Positions 26,382 through 35,688 are shown, counted from the stretch's first letter. The stretch: DNA of 64,000 bases from an uncultured Collinsella sp. (GCA_900541695.1 UQKL01000012.1:1-64000); one strand, 5' to 3'. The notes: generated by a model not told the origin, from the letters alone. Made by a program: numbers and translations.

Positions 26382-28205
26382 TTACGCAATCATCTGGAAG
26401 AACTCGGCAACGGGGCCAAGCGCCAGGGCCGGGAAGAAGCTCAGGGCACCGATCAGCAGAACGATGAACACGAGCAGGAATACGAACATGCCGTTGGTGG
26501 TAGACAGGGTACCGGCGCTCTCGGCGACCTTACCCTTCTTGGCCAGCGAGCCGGCGATAGCCAGCGTACCGATGATGGGCATGAAGCGGGCGAACAGCAT
26601 CTCGAGGCCGAGCATGACGTTGATCCAGGGAATGTTGCAGTTCATACCTGCAAACGCCGAGCCGTTGTTGCCGCCGCATGAGGTGAAGGCATACAGCACC
26701 TCGGAGAAGCCGTGCGCGCCACCATTGTTGAGCTGGTCGGCAAGACCGGGCACCATGCAGGCGATGGCCGAGCACACCAGAATGGCAAACGGAGTTGCCA
26801 GGCACAGGACAACTGCCCAGCGCATCTCGCCCGGCTCGATCTTCTTGCCCAGGAACTCGGGCGTGCGGCCGACCATAAGGCCGGCGATGAACACTGTGAG
26901 GATGGCGAAGCCGATCATGCCGTACAGGCCGCAGCCCACGCCGCCGAAGACGACCTCGCCCAGAGCCATCTGGAGCATCTGGACAAACCCGCCGAGCGGG
27001 GTGTAGGAGTCGTGCATGGAGTTGACCGAGCCGTTGGAAGCAGCCGTCGTGAAAGCGGACCAGGTGGAAGAGGAGGCGATGCCAAAGCGGCTCTCCTTGC
27101 CCTCCATGTTGCCGCCGGCCTGGCCGTCGGTCATCTCGATATTGACCGCTCCGCCATCGGCCAGCTGCGGGGTGCCCGCATGCTCGTTGACGGCGATGAT
27201 GCCGGTGAAGATCACCAGCAGGATGAACATGGCGGCAAAGATGGCCTTGCCCTGCTTGGTGTTCTTGACGCCGATACCGAAGGTGAAGCAGCAGGCAGCC
27301 GGGATCAGCAGCAGGCTGGTCATCTCGATGATGTTGGTGAAGGCACTGGGGTTCTCATACGGATGGGCGGAGTTCACGCCGAAGAAGCCGCCGCCGTTGG
27401 TGCCGGACTGCTTGATGGCGACCTGAGGAGCCGCAGGACCCTGGGGCAGGAACTGCTCGGTGACCACGCGCGCGCCCTCGACAACCTTGCCGTCGACCTT
27501 GACCGTGTCGCCCTCGATCTGGGCGCCGTCGAGGACGCTCCAGCCGCCGTCTGCATTAGGCTGGACGGCGACGGGCTCTACGAGCTCAGCCTTCTGAGCC
27601 GGCTGGAAGTTGGAGATGACGCCACCGGCAGCCAGGCAGATGCCGAACACAAGGTTCAGCGGGATGAGCACATACAGGACGGTGCGGGTGAGGTCGACCC
27701 AGAAGGAACCCAGGCTCTGCTCCTTGACCTGACGGAAGCCGCGAATCAGCGCGAACATGACCGCGATACCGGTGCCGGCGGACAAGAAGTTCTGCACGGT
27801 GAGACCCATGAACTGCACAAGGTAGGACAGGGTGGTCTCGCCGGAGTAGGACTGCCAGTTGGTGTTGGTTATGAAGGAAGCAGCCGTATTGAACGACAGG
27901 TCCCATGGCACACCCGGCAGGTGCTGGGGATTGCCTGGCAAGAAGGACTGAAGCGCCTGAAGTGCCACAAGGACCACGAGGCCGATCCCCGAAAAGACCA
28001 GCACGCTCGCCAGGTAGCGCCTACATCCCATCTGCTCTGCCGCGTCGATGCGAAGCAGACGATAGACGCCACGCTCCACAGGAGCAATCACAGGCGACAG
28101 GAACGTATGCTCGCCATCCATGATATGGGCCATGAACCGACCGAGCGGAACGGCCAGGACGACGAGCACGGCAAAGTACAAGATGTACTGAATCGCAGCG
28201 TCCAT
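26382..28205 (-). CDS. kdpA: K+-transporting ATPase subunit A
   Basis: Potassium-channel-like subunit that provides the selectivity filter of KdpFABC. It has 607 aa with about 10 membrane helices, slightly longer than the E. coli 557-aa protein. Four pore-loop repeats are visible, such as [38 protein letters not shown], and [16 protein letters not shown]. It starts 3 nt after the KdpF stop, with AGGAGTG further upstream inside kdpF, so translation is coupled. Confidence 0.97.
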   Translation of the reverse strand: MDAAIQYILYFAVLVVLAVPLGRFMAHIMDGEHTFLSPVIAPVERGVYRLLRIDAAEQMGCRRYLASVLVFSGIGLVVLVALQALQSFLPGNPQHLPGVPWDLSFNTAASFITNTNWQSYSGETTLSYLVQFMGLTVQNFLSAGTGIAVMFALIRGFRQVKEQSLGSFWVDLTRTVLYVLIPLNLVFGICLAAGGVISNFQPAQKAELVEPVAVQPNADGGWSVLDGAQIEGDTVKVDGKVVEGARVVTEQFLPQGPAAPQVAIKQSGTNGGGFFGVNSAHPYENPSAFTNIIEMTSLLLIPAACCFTFGIGVKNTKQGKAIFAAMFILLVIFTGIIAVNEHAGTPQLADGGAVNIEMTDGQAGGNMEGKESRFGIASSSTWSAFTTAASNGSVNSMHDSYTPLGGFVQMLQMALGEVVFGGVGCGLYGMIGFAILTVFIAGLMVGRTPEFLGKKIEPGEMRWAVVLCLATPFAILVCSAIACMVPGLADQLNNGGAHGFSEVLYAFTSCGGNNGSAFAGMNCNIPWINVMLGLEMLFARFMPIIGTLAIAGSLAKKGKVAESAGTLSTTNGMFVFLLVFIVLLIGALSFFPALALGPVAEFFQMIA

Positions 28206-28208
28206 AGT

Positions 28209-28295
28209 TTACGAATCACTCCTCATCAGAATGTAGATGTAATAGATAAGGAGTCCGATGCAGACGACTCCGATAATGGGAATGAGGATGTCCAT
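28209..28295 (-). CDS. kdpF: K+-transporting ATPase small subunit F
   Basis: A 28-residue single-helix membrane peptide (MDILIPIIGVVCIGLLIYYI, then a short charged end). KdpF sits between KdpA and KdpB and stabilises the pump. AAAGGGGCGG precedes ATG 28295. It is the first gene of kdpFABC, and its stop lies 3 nt from the kdpA start. The size and position are diagnostic even though the gene is very short. Confidence 0.88.
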   Translation of the reverse strand: MDILIPIIGVVCIGLLIYYIYILMRSDS

Positions 28296-28407
28296 TACCG
28301 CCCCTTTCACGCGCGGTCCGATGTCTCGGACGCCTGCTCTCGCAAGCGCCTGGGGACAGTAAACGCTTCTAGAGATTAAAGAGGCGTGAGGGCTGGGGCT
28401 CACGACC

Positions 28408-28466
28408 TTAAGATGCCGTAAAGATGCAGGTAGAAAGCACTATTGCGGCTGCAGTGCGCCTATACT
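28408..28466. promoter_or_regulatory. Kdp control region: direct repeats, candidate KdpE site, and kdpDE -10 box
   Basis: TTAAGATGC (28408-28416) and TAAAGATGC (28419-28427) are direct repeats with an 11-nt period, the usual layout for dimers of OmpR-type regulators. A TATACT -10-like box lies at 28461-28466, directed to kdpDE. The repeats would sit about 45-60 nt upstream of that start and about 115-135 nt upstream of kdpF. KdpE binding is inference. Confidence 0.45.
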
Positions 28467-28538
28467 CGACCTCGCGAGCATACAGTGGCGTCCTCACCGC
28501 GTATGCACGCATGGACAACGCTTCAGAAAGGCTACGCT

Positions 28539-31274
28539 ATGCAGCGCGACGCATCGGACACTCGCGTCAATCCAGACCTCATCCTCAAGGCAATTGAGAA
28601 AGACGAGGCCGCCGATGACGCTCGAACCAGCCGGGGACACCTCAAGATTTTCTTTGGCTACGCTGCTGGCGCAGGCAAAACCTATGCGATGCTTCAAGCC
28701 GCCCACGCCGCCAAGCGGCGAGGTGTCGACGTCGTCGCGGGATACATCGAGCCGCACGAACGTCCGGCAACTGCCCATCTTGCACAAGGGCTTGAGAACG
28801 TGCCCTGTAAACTCATCGAGCACAACGGCATTGCGCTCAGCGAGTTCGATCTAGATGTGGCTATCGAGCGCGCCCCTCAGCTCATCCTTGTCGACGAGCT
28901 CGCCCATACGAATGCGCCGGGGTCTCGCCACGACAAACGCTATCAAGACGTCGAGGAACTTCTACATGCGGGCATCGACGTCTATACGACCGTAAACGTT
29001 CAGCATATCGAGAGCCTAAACGACATGGTTGCATCCATCACCGGCGTTGTCGTGAGCGAACGAATCCCCGACCGCATCTTCGATGATGCCGACCAGGTCG
29101 AGCTCGTTGACATAGAGCCCGAAGACCTACTTGAGCGCCTTCGCGCCGGCCTCGTCTACCGTCCCGCACAAGCCGAGCGAGCGCAACAGCATTTTTTTAC
29201 CGTCGAGAACCTCACCGCACTCCGAGAAATCGCGCTGCGCCGCTGCGCCGATCGCACCGGCCACCTCACAGACGCCGCACGCGTACTGGGAAACCGTGAC
29301 TACTACACCAGGGAGCGTATCTTAGTCTGTGTCTCCCCGGCGCCGACCAATCCCCGCATCGTCCGTGCCGCCGCACGCATGGCGAAAGCGTTTCGCAGCG
29401 AGCTCGTCGCCCTGTTCGTAGAAAGCCCGCGCACGCAATCCATGAGCGATGATGAGCGCGCCAAGCTTGCAGACAATATCGCCCTAGCCGAGCAGCTCGG
29501 AGCACATATGGAAACCGTCTATGGCGACGACGTCGCGTTTCAGATCTCCGAGTTCGCGCGCCTGTCGGGTATTTCGAAGATCGTCATGGGGCGCACGGGC
29601 GAGCACAGCAGCGTCCGTCAGGCCCTCTTTGGCCGCAAATCTCTCGTAGAACAGCTCATAACATTCGCCCCGAACCTCGACATTTACATCATTCCAGACC
29701 AGTCGACTCCGCCCTCCCGACCCAAAGGACGCCGCCATGCGCTCGCTCTGCAGCCGCCCAGCAGCCGAAACGTGCTTCGCACGCTGGCCCTCTCTCTTGT
29801 CGCCACGGCGATCGGCACGGCTTTCCGCCATCTGGGATTTGCCGATTCCAGCATCATATCCCTCTATATCCTCACGGCCCTGCTGACCGCCGTCACCACG
29901 ACGGGGCGTATCTGCACGATCGTATCGAGCGTGCTCTCTGTAGTGCTTTACAACTTCTGCTTCGTCACGCCTCTGTTTTCGCTCGCCAGCTACGACCGAA
30001 GCTATCTGGTCACGTTCGGCATCATGTTCGCTACCGCTATGGTCGCCGGCGAGTTAACTGCGCGCATCGCCGACAACGCCCGTACCTCCGCCGAGAACGC
30101 ATTCAAAACGCGCGTACTCCTCGAAACGAACCAGCTCTTACAGCAAGCCCATAGCGCGGAGGAGTGCGCCCGCGTCGCCATGAACCAACTCGTCAAACTG
30201 CTAAAACTCGACGTGGTCTTCTACCCCGCCGAACACGGCACGCTCGGCAAGGCGCTCTATGAGTCCGCTGGCACCGAAAACCGATCCGCGTCGCTGCTCA
30301 CCGACTACGAGCGCGCCGTTGCAACCTGGACCTACACCAACAACAAGCGCGCGGGCGCAAGCACGCGGACCCTGCCTGAGGCGCGCTGTCTCTACCTCGC
30401 GGTTCGCACCGGCGACAAGGTATTCGGTGTCATCGGCATCGCCCTGGAGGGGCGCGAGATCGAAGCCTTCGAGCATTCGATCGTCCTATCTATCGTAGGT
30501 GAATGCGCCTTGGCGCTCGAAAGCGACCGGGCGGCGCAAGAGCGCGAAGAGGCTGCGGTCTTGGCGAAAAACGAGCAGCTGCGCGCCAACCTTTTGCGCT
30601 CCATCGGCCACGATTTGAGGACACCCCTCACGGCTATATCCGGATCTGCGGCAATCCTTCGGAAGAGCGACGAGAAGCTCAGCCTCGAACAACGCTGCGA
30701 TCTTGCCGATGCCATCTACGACGACTCCCTCTGGCTTATCGATACCGTGGAGAACCTCCTCGCCATCACACGCGTCGAGGACGGCACCATTCGCCTCAAC
30801 TTAACATCCGAGCTCATCGACGAGGTCATCGAGGCCGCCCTCAGCCATGTCGCCCGAGCATCGCATGGACGTGCCGTCACCATCGAGCACACTGACGACA
30901 TCCTGCTGGTACGCATCGATGTCCATCTCATCATGCAGGTGCTTACGAATCTCATCATGAACGCCTTCAAATACACGCCCGAGGACTCGACTGTCACCGT
31001 CAGCGCACGTCGCGAGGGCGCGTTCGTCGTGGTGGACGTCGCAGACGATGGGCCGGGTGTGGCAGACTGCGACAAGCCTCATATCTTTGAGCGCTTCTTT
31101 ACCTCAGGCAATACGCGGCCCGTGGATTCGCGTCGAAGCATCGGCCTTGGGCTGTCGCTCTGCCGCTCCATCGTGGAGGCACATGGCGGCGTCATCGAAG
31201 TTCGCGACAACCACCCCCATGGGGCCGTCTTCCGTTTTACCCTGCCCGCTGAGGAGATCGAGATTCATGAATAA
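28539..31274 (+). CDS. kdpD: Potassium sensor histidine kinase
   Basis: Membrane sensor kinase that activates KdpE at low K+ or high osmolarity. It has 911 aa, the full-length family size. Domain order: KdpD N-terminal domain with P-loop GYAAGAGKT (40-48); a Usp-like domain (about 250-375); four membrane helices of DUF4118 (about 400-510); a GAF-like region; HisKA with phospho-His691 in IGHDLRTPLTA; HATPase_c with ADDGPGV and GLGLSLC. ATG 28539 is preceded by AGAAAGG. It is divergent from kdpFABC and overlaps kdpE by 8 nt, which suggests translational coupling. Confidence 0.96.
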   Translation: MQRDASDTRVNPDLILKAIEKDEAADDARTSRGHLKIFFGYAAGAGKTYAMLQAAHAAKRRGVDVVAGYIEPHERPATAHLAQGLENVPCKLIEHNGIALSEFDLDVAIERAPQLILVDELAHTNAPGSRHDKRYQDVEELLHAGIDVYTTVNVQHIESLNDMVASITGVVVSERIPDRIFDDADQVELVDIEPEDLLERLRAGLVYRPAQAERAQQHFFTVENLTALREIALRRCADRTGHLTDAARVLGNRDYYTRERILVCVSPAPTNPRIVRAAARMAKAFRSELVALFVESPRTQSMSDDERAKLADNIALAEQLGAHMETVYGDDVAFQISEFARLSGISKIVMGRTGEHSSVRQALFGRKSLVEQLITFAPNLDIYIIPDQSTPPSRPKGRRHALALQPPSSRNVLRTLALSLVATAIGTAFRHLGFADSSIISLYILTALLTAVTTTGRICTIVSSVLSVVLYNFCFVTPLFSLASYDRSYLVTFGIMFATAMVAGELTARIADNARTSAENAFKTRVLLETNQLLQQAHSAEECARVAMNQLVKLLKLDVVFYPAEHGTLGKALYESAGTENRSASLLTDYERAVATWTYTNNKRAGASTRTLPEARCLYLAVRTGDKVFGVIGIALEGREIEAFEHSIVLSIVGECALALESDRAAQEREEAAVLAKNEQLRANLLRSIGHDLRTPLTAISGSAAILRKSDEKLSLEQRCDLADAIYDDSLWLIDTVENLLAITRVEDGTIRLNLTSELIDEVIEAALSHVARASHGRAVTIEHTDDILLVRIDVHLIMQVLTNLIMNAFKYTPEDSTVTVSARREGAFVVVDVADDGPGVADCDKPHIFERFFTSGNTRPVDSRRSIGLGLSLCRSIVEAHGGVIEVRDNHPHGAVFRFTLPAEEIEIHE

Positions 31275-31971
31275 TGCCGCTAAGCCACGCATCCTCCTGG
31301 TCGAAGATGACCTGACCGTTCAAAACCTCGTTTCGACCGCGCTTGACCTCCACGGCTATGTCGTGAGCAAGGTTTGCAACGGCCAGGCCGCCATCATGGA
31401 TGCGGTGTCGCACGGCCCCAGCCTCATCATGCTCGACCTCGGCCTTCCCGACATTGACGGTATCGAGGTCATCACGAAGATCCGAAGCTGGTCGGCAGTC
31501 CCCATTATCGTCATTTCGGCGCGCACCGAAGATTCCGACAAGATTGCAGCACTTGACGCAGGGGCAGACGACTACCTCACCAAGCCCTTTTCTGTGGATG
31601 AGTTGCTCGCGCGCGTCCGCGCGAATTTGAGGCGCTCCTCGATGGCGTCGAGCGAGTCGACAGAAGCGAGCACGTTCGACAACGGTCCGCTGCATATCGA
31701 CTACGCCGCGGGATACGCGACGAAAGACGGACGCGAGCTCTCGCTCACCCCAACCGAGTACAAATTGCTCGTCCTTCTGGCGAAAAACGTCGACAAGGTG
31801 CTCACCCACACCTTCATCACCCGCGAGATATGGGGCACGAGCTGGGACAGCGATCTGGCGAGCCTGCGCGTGTTCATGCGCACCCTGCGCAAGAAGATCG
31901 AGGCAGACCCCTCTCATCCCAAGATGATTCAGACGCACATGGGTGTCGGGTACCGCATGCAGCGTCTCTAG
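31267..31971 (+). CDS. kdpE: Response regulator of the Kdp potassium system
   Basis: A 234-aa OmpR-family regulator. The receiver has ILLVEDD at 9-15, phospho-acceptor Asp57 in LIMLDLGLPDIDG, and the KPF switch (LTKPF). The winged helix ends in MGVGYRM. It activates kdpFABC after phosphotransfer from KdpD. ATG 31267 lies inside the end of kdpD, with GAGGAG about 12 nt upstream. A family-3 hairpin begins 14 nt after its stop. Confidence 0.96.
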   Translation: MNNAAKPRILLVEDDLTVQNLVSTALDLHGYVVSKVCNGQAAIMDAVSHGPSLIMLDLGLPDIDGIEVITKIRSWSAVPIIVISARTEDSDKIAALDAGADDYLTKPFSVDELLARVRANLRRSSMASSESTEASTFDNGPLHIDYAAGYATKDGRELSLTPTEYKLLVLLAKNVDKVLTHTFITREIWGTSWDSDLASLRVFMRTLRKKIEADPSHPKMIQTHMGVGYRMQRL

Positions 31972-31985
31972 CCCACCCCACAAAA

Positions 31986-32052
31986 AGTTGCGGTGGAATA
32001 CGGAGTAGATAAGGCCTTTGACAGCCAAAACAGTCCGTATTTCACCGCAACT
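31986..32052. repeat. Hairpin repeat family 3, copy 2
   Basis: Arms at 31986-32004 and 32034-32052 pair at 18 of 19 positions. Loop and 3' flank are nearly the same as in copy 1 and in the same orientation. It lies just past kdpE, so the two copies bracket the whole kdp locus. Confidence 0.85.
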
Positions 32053-32088
32053 GATGGGCGGGGTGGAGTTAGAGGCCCAGGTAGGTGG

Positions 32089-32187
32089 TCATGCCTTCGA
32101 CGCGAGCTTGGCGTCGACGGCGGCATGGACGACCGTGAGCGGGCCGTTGACCACATAGTTAACGATACCCAAAAAATACTCTTCGAC
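32089..32187 (-). pseudogene. Possible C-terminal gene remnant of unknown origin
   Basis: A 32-codon minus-strand frame reads VEEYFLGIVNYVVNG, then LTVVHAAVDAKLASKA and TGA. It looks protein-like, with high-GC codon use, but has an in-frame TGA directly upstream and no start. It may be the end of a lost gene. A second frame, RVEGMTTYLGL, could be an alternative ending after a frameshift. I do not recognise the family. Confidence 0.3.
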
Positions 32188-32213
32188 TCACCGTGCTCTC
32201 TCTCAAATGCACA

Positions 32214-32247
32214 AAGCGCCCCGCGAACGGATGCTCGCGAGGCGCTT
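32214..32247 (-). terminator. Terminator of the feo operon
   Basis: AAGCGCC (32214-32220) pairs with GGCGCTT (32241-32247), and CGCGA pairs with TCGCG inside. It lies 13 nt past the stop of the FeoB-associated gene, on the minus strand. Confidence 0.65.
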
Positions 32248-32260
32248 AGATGTCTGGACC

Positions 32261-32461
32261 TTACTTGATACCGCGGCCCAAGTCTTCGGCGATTTTGTCC
32301 ACGCCCTTAAGTGCGGCGCACGTCTTTTTGTTGGAGCAATGCCCCGTGCAAACGCCACCCTGAGCGCAGTCGGCGCAGGTGCCCTTGCGGTAGACGCGCA
32401 CGCACACGGCGACAAACGCAACGCCGATAACAGCCAGTACAACAATATCGATAGGTGCCAT
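32261..32461 (-). CDS. FeoB-associated Cys-rich membrane protein
   Basis: A 66-aa small protein. One membrane helix spans about 4-23. A Cys cluster follows: CADCAQGGVCTGHCSNKKTC, six cysteines in 20 residues. Proteins of this kind regularly follow feoB and probably accept or guard iron on the cytoplasmic side. GAGGAGG precedes ATG 32461. It is 175 nt downstream of feoB with a terminator hairpin between them, so it may depend on readthrough or on its own promoter. Confidence 0.85.
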   Translation of the reverse strand: MAPIDIVVLAVIGVAFVAVCVRVYRKGTCADCAQGGVCTGHCSNKKTCAALKGVDKIAEDLGRGIK

Positions 32462-32579
32462 AGCAAGCCTCCTCTAGTTAACCATCACTTACTTTACTCC
32501 ATTCTCCACCTACCGAATAGGGACAGGTTTATTTTGGTCGGTTTTATCTGCGGAAACGCCACATCTCTCCCACCAAAAA

Positions 32580-32606
32580 GCCCGAGTGTCGCTGGGACAC
32601 CCGGGC
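32580..32606 (-). terminator. Hairpin terminator after feoB
   Basis: GCCCGAGTGTC (32580-32590) pairs with GACACCCGGGC (32596-32606) with one wobble, followed on the minus strand by CTTTTT. It could reduce expression of the small Cys-rich gene relative to feoB. Confidence 0.75.
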
Positions 32607-32636
32607 TCGTGGAAAGGGGTTAATCCTTATTCAGAC

Positions 32637-34964
32637 TTAAGCGGAAACTGCGGCGGAAGCAGTGTTGGTCTCGTCCTCATCGGTCCATGCATGCTTGGGC
32701 ATGGGTCGGAAAATCTGGAAGAGCATCGCAACCAGCAGCACAATGGCCACAACCGTCCAGATACCAAACTGCCCAAGGACAAGCAGGTTGTAGAACTGGT
32801 TGATGAACAGGCCGATCACCCAAGCGAAGGCGCACTCGTAGCCGATGGCAATCGCGGTCCACTTGCCAGAGTCCATCTGGTTGCGGATGGTGCCAATGGC
32901 GGCAAAGCACGGAGCGCACAGCAGGTTGAAGGCGCCGAAGGCCACGCAAGCGCCCATGGTGGGGAACATGCCGGCAAACGCGGTCCACAGGCTCGGGTCG
33001 GTCTCGCCCGCGTCGGCGACGGACAGCAGCGAGCCGGCGGTGGCGACGACGTTCTCCTTGGCGACGAGGCCAGAGACGGTCAGTGCGGTTGCCTGCCAGG
33101 TGCTAAAGCCGAGCGGGGCGAAGATCCAAGCGACCAGGTTGCCCAGCATGGCGAGCACGGAGTAGTCCATGAACTCCTCGGGGATGCCGTCCATCGCAGG
33201 CAGGAAGCCAAAGGAGCCGTTGTAGCTACCAAAGTTGGACAGGAACCAAACCACGACAGTGGAGGCAAAGATGACCGTGCCGGCCTTCTTGATAAAGGCC
33301 CAGCAGCGCTCCCACACGTGCAGCGCCCAAGAGCGGATCGCCGGGAAGTGGTAGGCAGGAAGCTCCATAACAAACGGCGTCGGGCGGCCGGCGAAGAGCT
33401 TGGTCTTCTTGAGCATGAGGCCCGAGGCAATGACGGCAAAGACGCCCAGGAAGTAGAAGAGCGGGCTGATCCACGCAGCGGTGGTAGAAGAGTCGCCAAT
33501 GATGGAACCCATGAGCAGGGCGATGATCGGCAGCTTGGCGCCGCAAGGGATGAACGTGGTGGTCATGACCGTCATGCGGCGGTCCTTCTCGTTCTCGATG
33601 GTCTTGGTAGCCATGACGCCGGGGACGCCGCAGCCCGAGGACACGAGCATGGGGATAAAGGACTTACCGGACAGGCCAAAGCGGCGGAACACGCGGTCCA
33701 TGATGAAGGCGACGCGGGCCATGTAACCGCAGTCCTCCAAGAAAGACAGCATCACAAAGAGCAGGAACATCTGCGGGACGAAGCCCATGATGGCGCCGAT
33801 GCCAGCCACGATGCCGTCGCAGACGAGCGAATCGACCAGACCACCGTCCTCGGTACCGCCCGCCACGAGAGCGTCATGCACCGCGGTGGTGATACCCGGG
33901 ACATAGGGGCCAAACTCGGCCGGGTCGACCGAGTCGGCATCATCGCCCGCAGCCTCGACAGCCGCGTCGTAGGCGTCGCGGCCCTGGCCGAGCACATACC
34001 AACCGTCGGTGCCAAAGAGCTGGTCGTTGGTGAAGTCGGTCACCGTGCCGCCCAGGGTGGAAACGGCGATGTAGTACACGCAGAACATGATGACCACAAA
34101 GATCGGCAGGCCCAGGATACGGTTGGTAACCACGCGGTCGATCTTCTCGGAGGTGCTCATCTTGGCCGGAGCCTTGGTCATGCACTCGTCGATAATGTGG
34201 GCAATCACGCCATAGCGCTCGCCGGTGATGATGGACTCGGCGTCGTCGTCGCAATCCTGCTCGCACTGGGCGACCAGCTGCTCGACGCGAGCGGCCTTCT
34301 CCTTGGTGAGGTTGATGAGCTTGCAGGCGTCCGCGTCGCGCTCAAACAGCTTGACAGCGTAGTAGCGACGCTTGTTGGCGGGAACGCTCGCCGGCAGGTT
34401 GTTCTCGATGTGGTCCAGAACGTCCTCGATAGAGGAATCGAACTTGTGCTCCGGCACCTGGCCCTTGGAAGCAGCGGACTTCTTGACCTGCTCGAACAGC
34501 TCCGTGATGCCCTTGTTCTTAAGAGCCGAGATCATCATGACCGGGCAGCCGAGCTTCTTGGAGAGCTTGTCGGTGTCGATCTTGTCGCCGTTCTTCTCGA
34601 CCAGGTCGGCCATGTTGAGGGCGACGACTACGGGCAGGCCGGTCTCGATAACCTGAAGCGCCAGGTACAGGTTGCGCTCGAGGTTGGTGGCATCGACAAC
34701 CTGGACGACCACATCGGGCTCGCCGCTCATGAGGTAGTCGCGCGAGCACTGCTCCTCGGGGCTGTAGGGGGAAAGCGAGTAGATGCCGGGGAGGTCCGTA
34801 ATGGTAACGTTCTTGTCGCTTAGGAGCTTGGCCTCCTTTTTCTCAACCGTGACGCCGGGCCAGTTGCCAACGTAGCCGTTGGCGCCGGTGATCAGGTTGA
34901 AAAGCGTGGTCTTGCCGCAGTTGGGGTTACCCGCCAGCGCGACATGGATCTGAGAATCCGCCAT
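32637..34964 (-). CDS. feoB: Ferrous iron transport protein B
   Basis: Main Fe2+ uptake permease, 775 aa. The N-terminal G domain has G1 GNPNCGKTT (12-20), G3 DLPGIYSLSPYSPEE and G4 NMADL. A helical linker follows, then about 8-10 membrane helices with two Gate motifs, including GCGVPGVMATKTI and the cysteine-containing NLLCAPCFAAIGTIRNQM. Upstream GAAGGA supports ATG 34964. It follows two feoA genes in the same direction. A 20-bp palindrome lies 75 nt in front of it, suggesting extra iron-dependent control inside the operon. Confidence 0.97.
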   Translation of the reverse strand: MADSQIHVALAGNPNCGKTTLFNLITGANGYVGNWPGVTVEKKEAKLLSDKNVTITDLPGIYSLSPYSPEEQCSRDYLMSGEPDVVVQVVDATNLERNLYLALQVIETGLPVVVALNMADLVEKNGDKIDTDKLSKKLGCPVMMISALKNKGITELFEQVKKSAASKGQVPEHKFDSSIEDVLDHIENNLPASVPANKRRYYAVKLFERDADACKLINLTKEKAARVEQLVAQCEQDCDDDAESIITGERYGVIAHIIDECMTKAPAKMSTSEKIDRVVTNRILGLPIFVVIMFCVYYIAVSTLGGTVTDFTNDQLFGTDGWYVLGQGRDAYDAAVEAAGDDADSVDPAEFGPYVPGITTAVHDALVAGGTEDGGLVDSLVCDGIVAGIGAIMGFVPQMFLLFVMLSFLEDCGYMARVAFIMDRVFRRFGLSGKSFIPMLVSSGCGVPGVMATKTIENEKDRRMTVMTTTFIPCGAKLPIIALLMGSIIGDSSTTAAWISPLFYFLGVFAVIASGLMLKKTKLFAGRPTPFVMELPAYHFPAIRSWALHVWERCWAFIKKAGTVIFASTVVVWFLSNFGSYNGSFGFLPAMDGIPEEFMDYSVLAMLGNLVAWIFAPLGFSTWQATALTVSGLVAKENVVATAGSLLSVADAGETDPSLWTAFAGMFPTMGACVAFGAFNLLCAPCFAAIGTIRNQMDSGKWTAIAIGYECAFAWVIGLFINQFYNLLVLGQFGIWTVVAIVLLVAMLFQIFRPMPKHAWTDEDETNTASAAVSA

Positions 34965-35039
34965 TCAATCCTTCTTCCTTGTGTGCCTGCGCTGCTTTCT
35001 CCGCGCAGGCTGGATAATGTGCTTCAAAGATGCTGCATT

Positions 35040-35059
35040 AAGTTAGAAAAACCTAACTT
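35040..35059 (-). promoter_or_regulatory. Palindrome upstream of feoB, candidate iron-regulator (DtxR/IdeR-like) site
   Basis: AAGTTAG (35040-35046) and CTAACTT (35053-35059) flank AAAAAC. The TTAG/CTAA half-sites resemble those of DtxR/IdeR-type iron boxes. It sits between feoA and feoB. No such regulator gene is in the window, so assignment is inference. Confidence 0.45.
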
Positions 35060-35087
35060 TATCTGCAGAAATATGTGCCGCCGGCCC

Positions 35088-35309
35088 TTACTGGACCTCG
35101 ACGACGGCAGCCTCCTCCTTGCGGATGGAGAGCTCGTAGCCGCGCACGTTGATCTCGACCGGATCTCCGAGCGGTGCAACCTTTACGACCTTGAACGAAG
35201 TGCCCTTGATAAGCCCCAGGTCCATAAGGTGGCGGCGAAGCGCACCCTCACCGTGAAGCTTGACGATGGTGGAGCTCTCGCCCACCTTAACGTCACCCAA
35301 CGTCTTCAT
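35088..35309 (-). CDS. feoA: FeoA family protein (second of two)
   Basis: A 73-aa SH3-like cytosolic protein that assists FeoB. Family features are LGDVKVGESSTIVKL, RRHLMDLGLIKGT, and PVEINVRGYELSIRKEEA. AAAGGGGGA precedes ATG 35309. It lies 40 nt downstream of another feoA and 123 nt upstream of feoB. Two different FeoA paralogues in one operon are common in Firmicutes and Coriobacteriia. Confidence 0.93.
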   Translation of the reverse strand: MKTLGDVKVGESSTIVKLHGEGALRRHLMDLGLIKGTSFKVVKVAPLGDPVEINVRGYELSIRKEEAAVVEVQ

Positions 35310-35349
35310 TTACTTGTCCCCCTTTCAGTGCGTACAGAAATTCCGTCGA

Positions 35350-35592
35350 CTAACCGACGGTCATGATGTGCATGGCAACTTTGGAATCGATGCCAAAGCG
35401 TGCGCCCAGCACCGTGACGATGATATTGGCGCCACTCGAGCTCACCACGTGGATTTCGTTGCCCTCGACAAAGCCGAGGTCCTTGAGGTGGTGCTTCATG
35501 TCCTCATTGCCCTTTACACGAGACACGCGCACGGTTTCGCCCGCTTTTACCATCGAAAGCGGCATGGCCGGCATCTGCGGTCCGCAAGACAT
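35350..35592 (-). CDS. feoA: FeoA family protein (first of two)
   Basis: An 80-aa FeoA paralogue with an extra Cys/Met-rich N-terminus (SCGPQMPAM). The core reads VKAGETVRVSRVKG, HHLKDLGFVEGNE, and TVLGARFGIDSKVAMHIM. AGGAGCC precedes ATG 35592. It is the first gene of the feo operon; an inverted repeat lies 43 nt upstream. Confidence 0.92.
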   Translation of the reverse strand: MSCGPQMPAMPLSMVKAGETVRVSRVKGNEDMKHHLKDLGFVEGNEIHVVSSSGANIIVTVLGARFGIDSKVAMHIMTVG

Positions 35593-35634
35593 GAGTGGCT
35601 CCTAACGTCAGTTCGTCCTCAACATCGACGCGAT

Positions 35635-35688
35635 AAAAGTTAACCACGTCTATGTTCGCTTTAGTAAACTAGCACGTGGTTAACTTTT
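35635..35688 (-). promoter_or_regulatory. Long inverted repeat upstream of the feo operon
   Basis: Perfect 15-bp arms AAAAGTTAACCACGT (35635-35649) and its complement (35674-35688) enclose 24 nt. It covers the region where the feo promoter should be. It may be an operator for a dimeric or looped regulator rather than a terminator, because the nearest upstream gene is HPr with its own terminators. Confidence 0.5.

Noticed and set aside
26712..28379. 555-codon open frame antisense to kdpA
   Set aside because: Shadow frame; kdpA on the other strand has all pore motifs.
32586..34823. 745-codon open frame antisense to feoB
   Set aside because: Mirror frame of a high-GC gene. The translation is His/Asp/Gly-rich without domain motifs, while the opposite strand is clearly FeoB.
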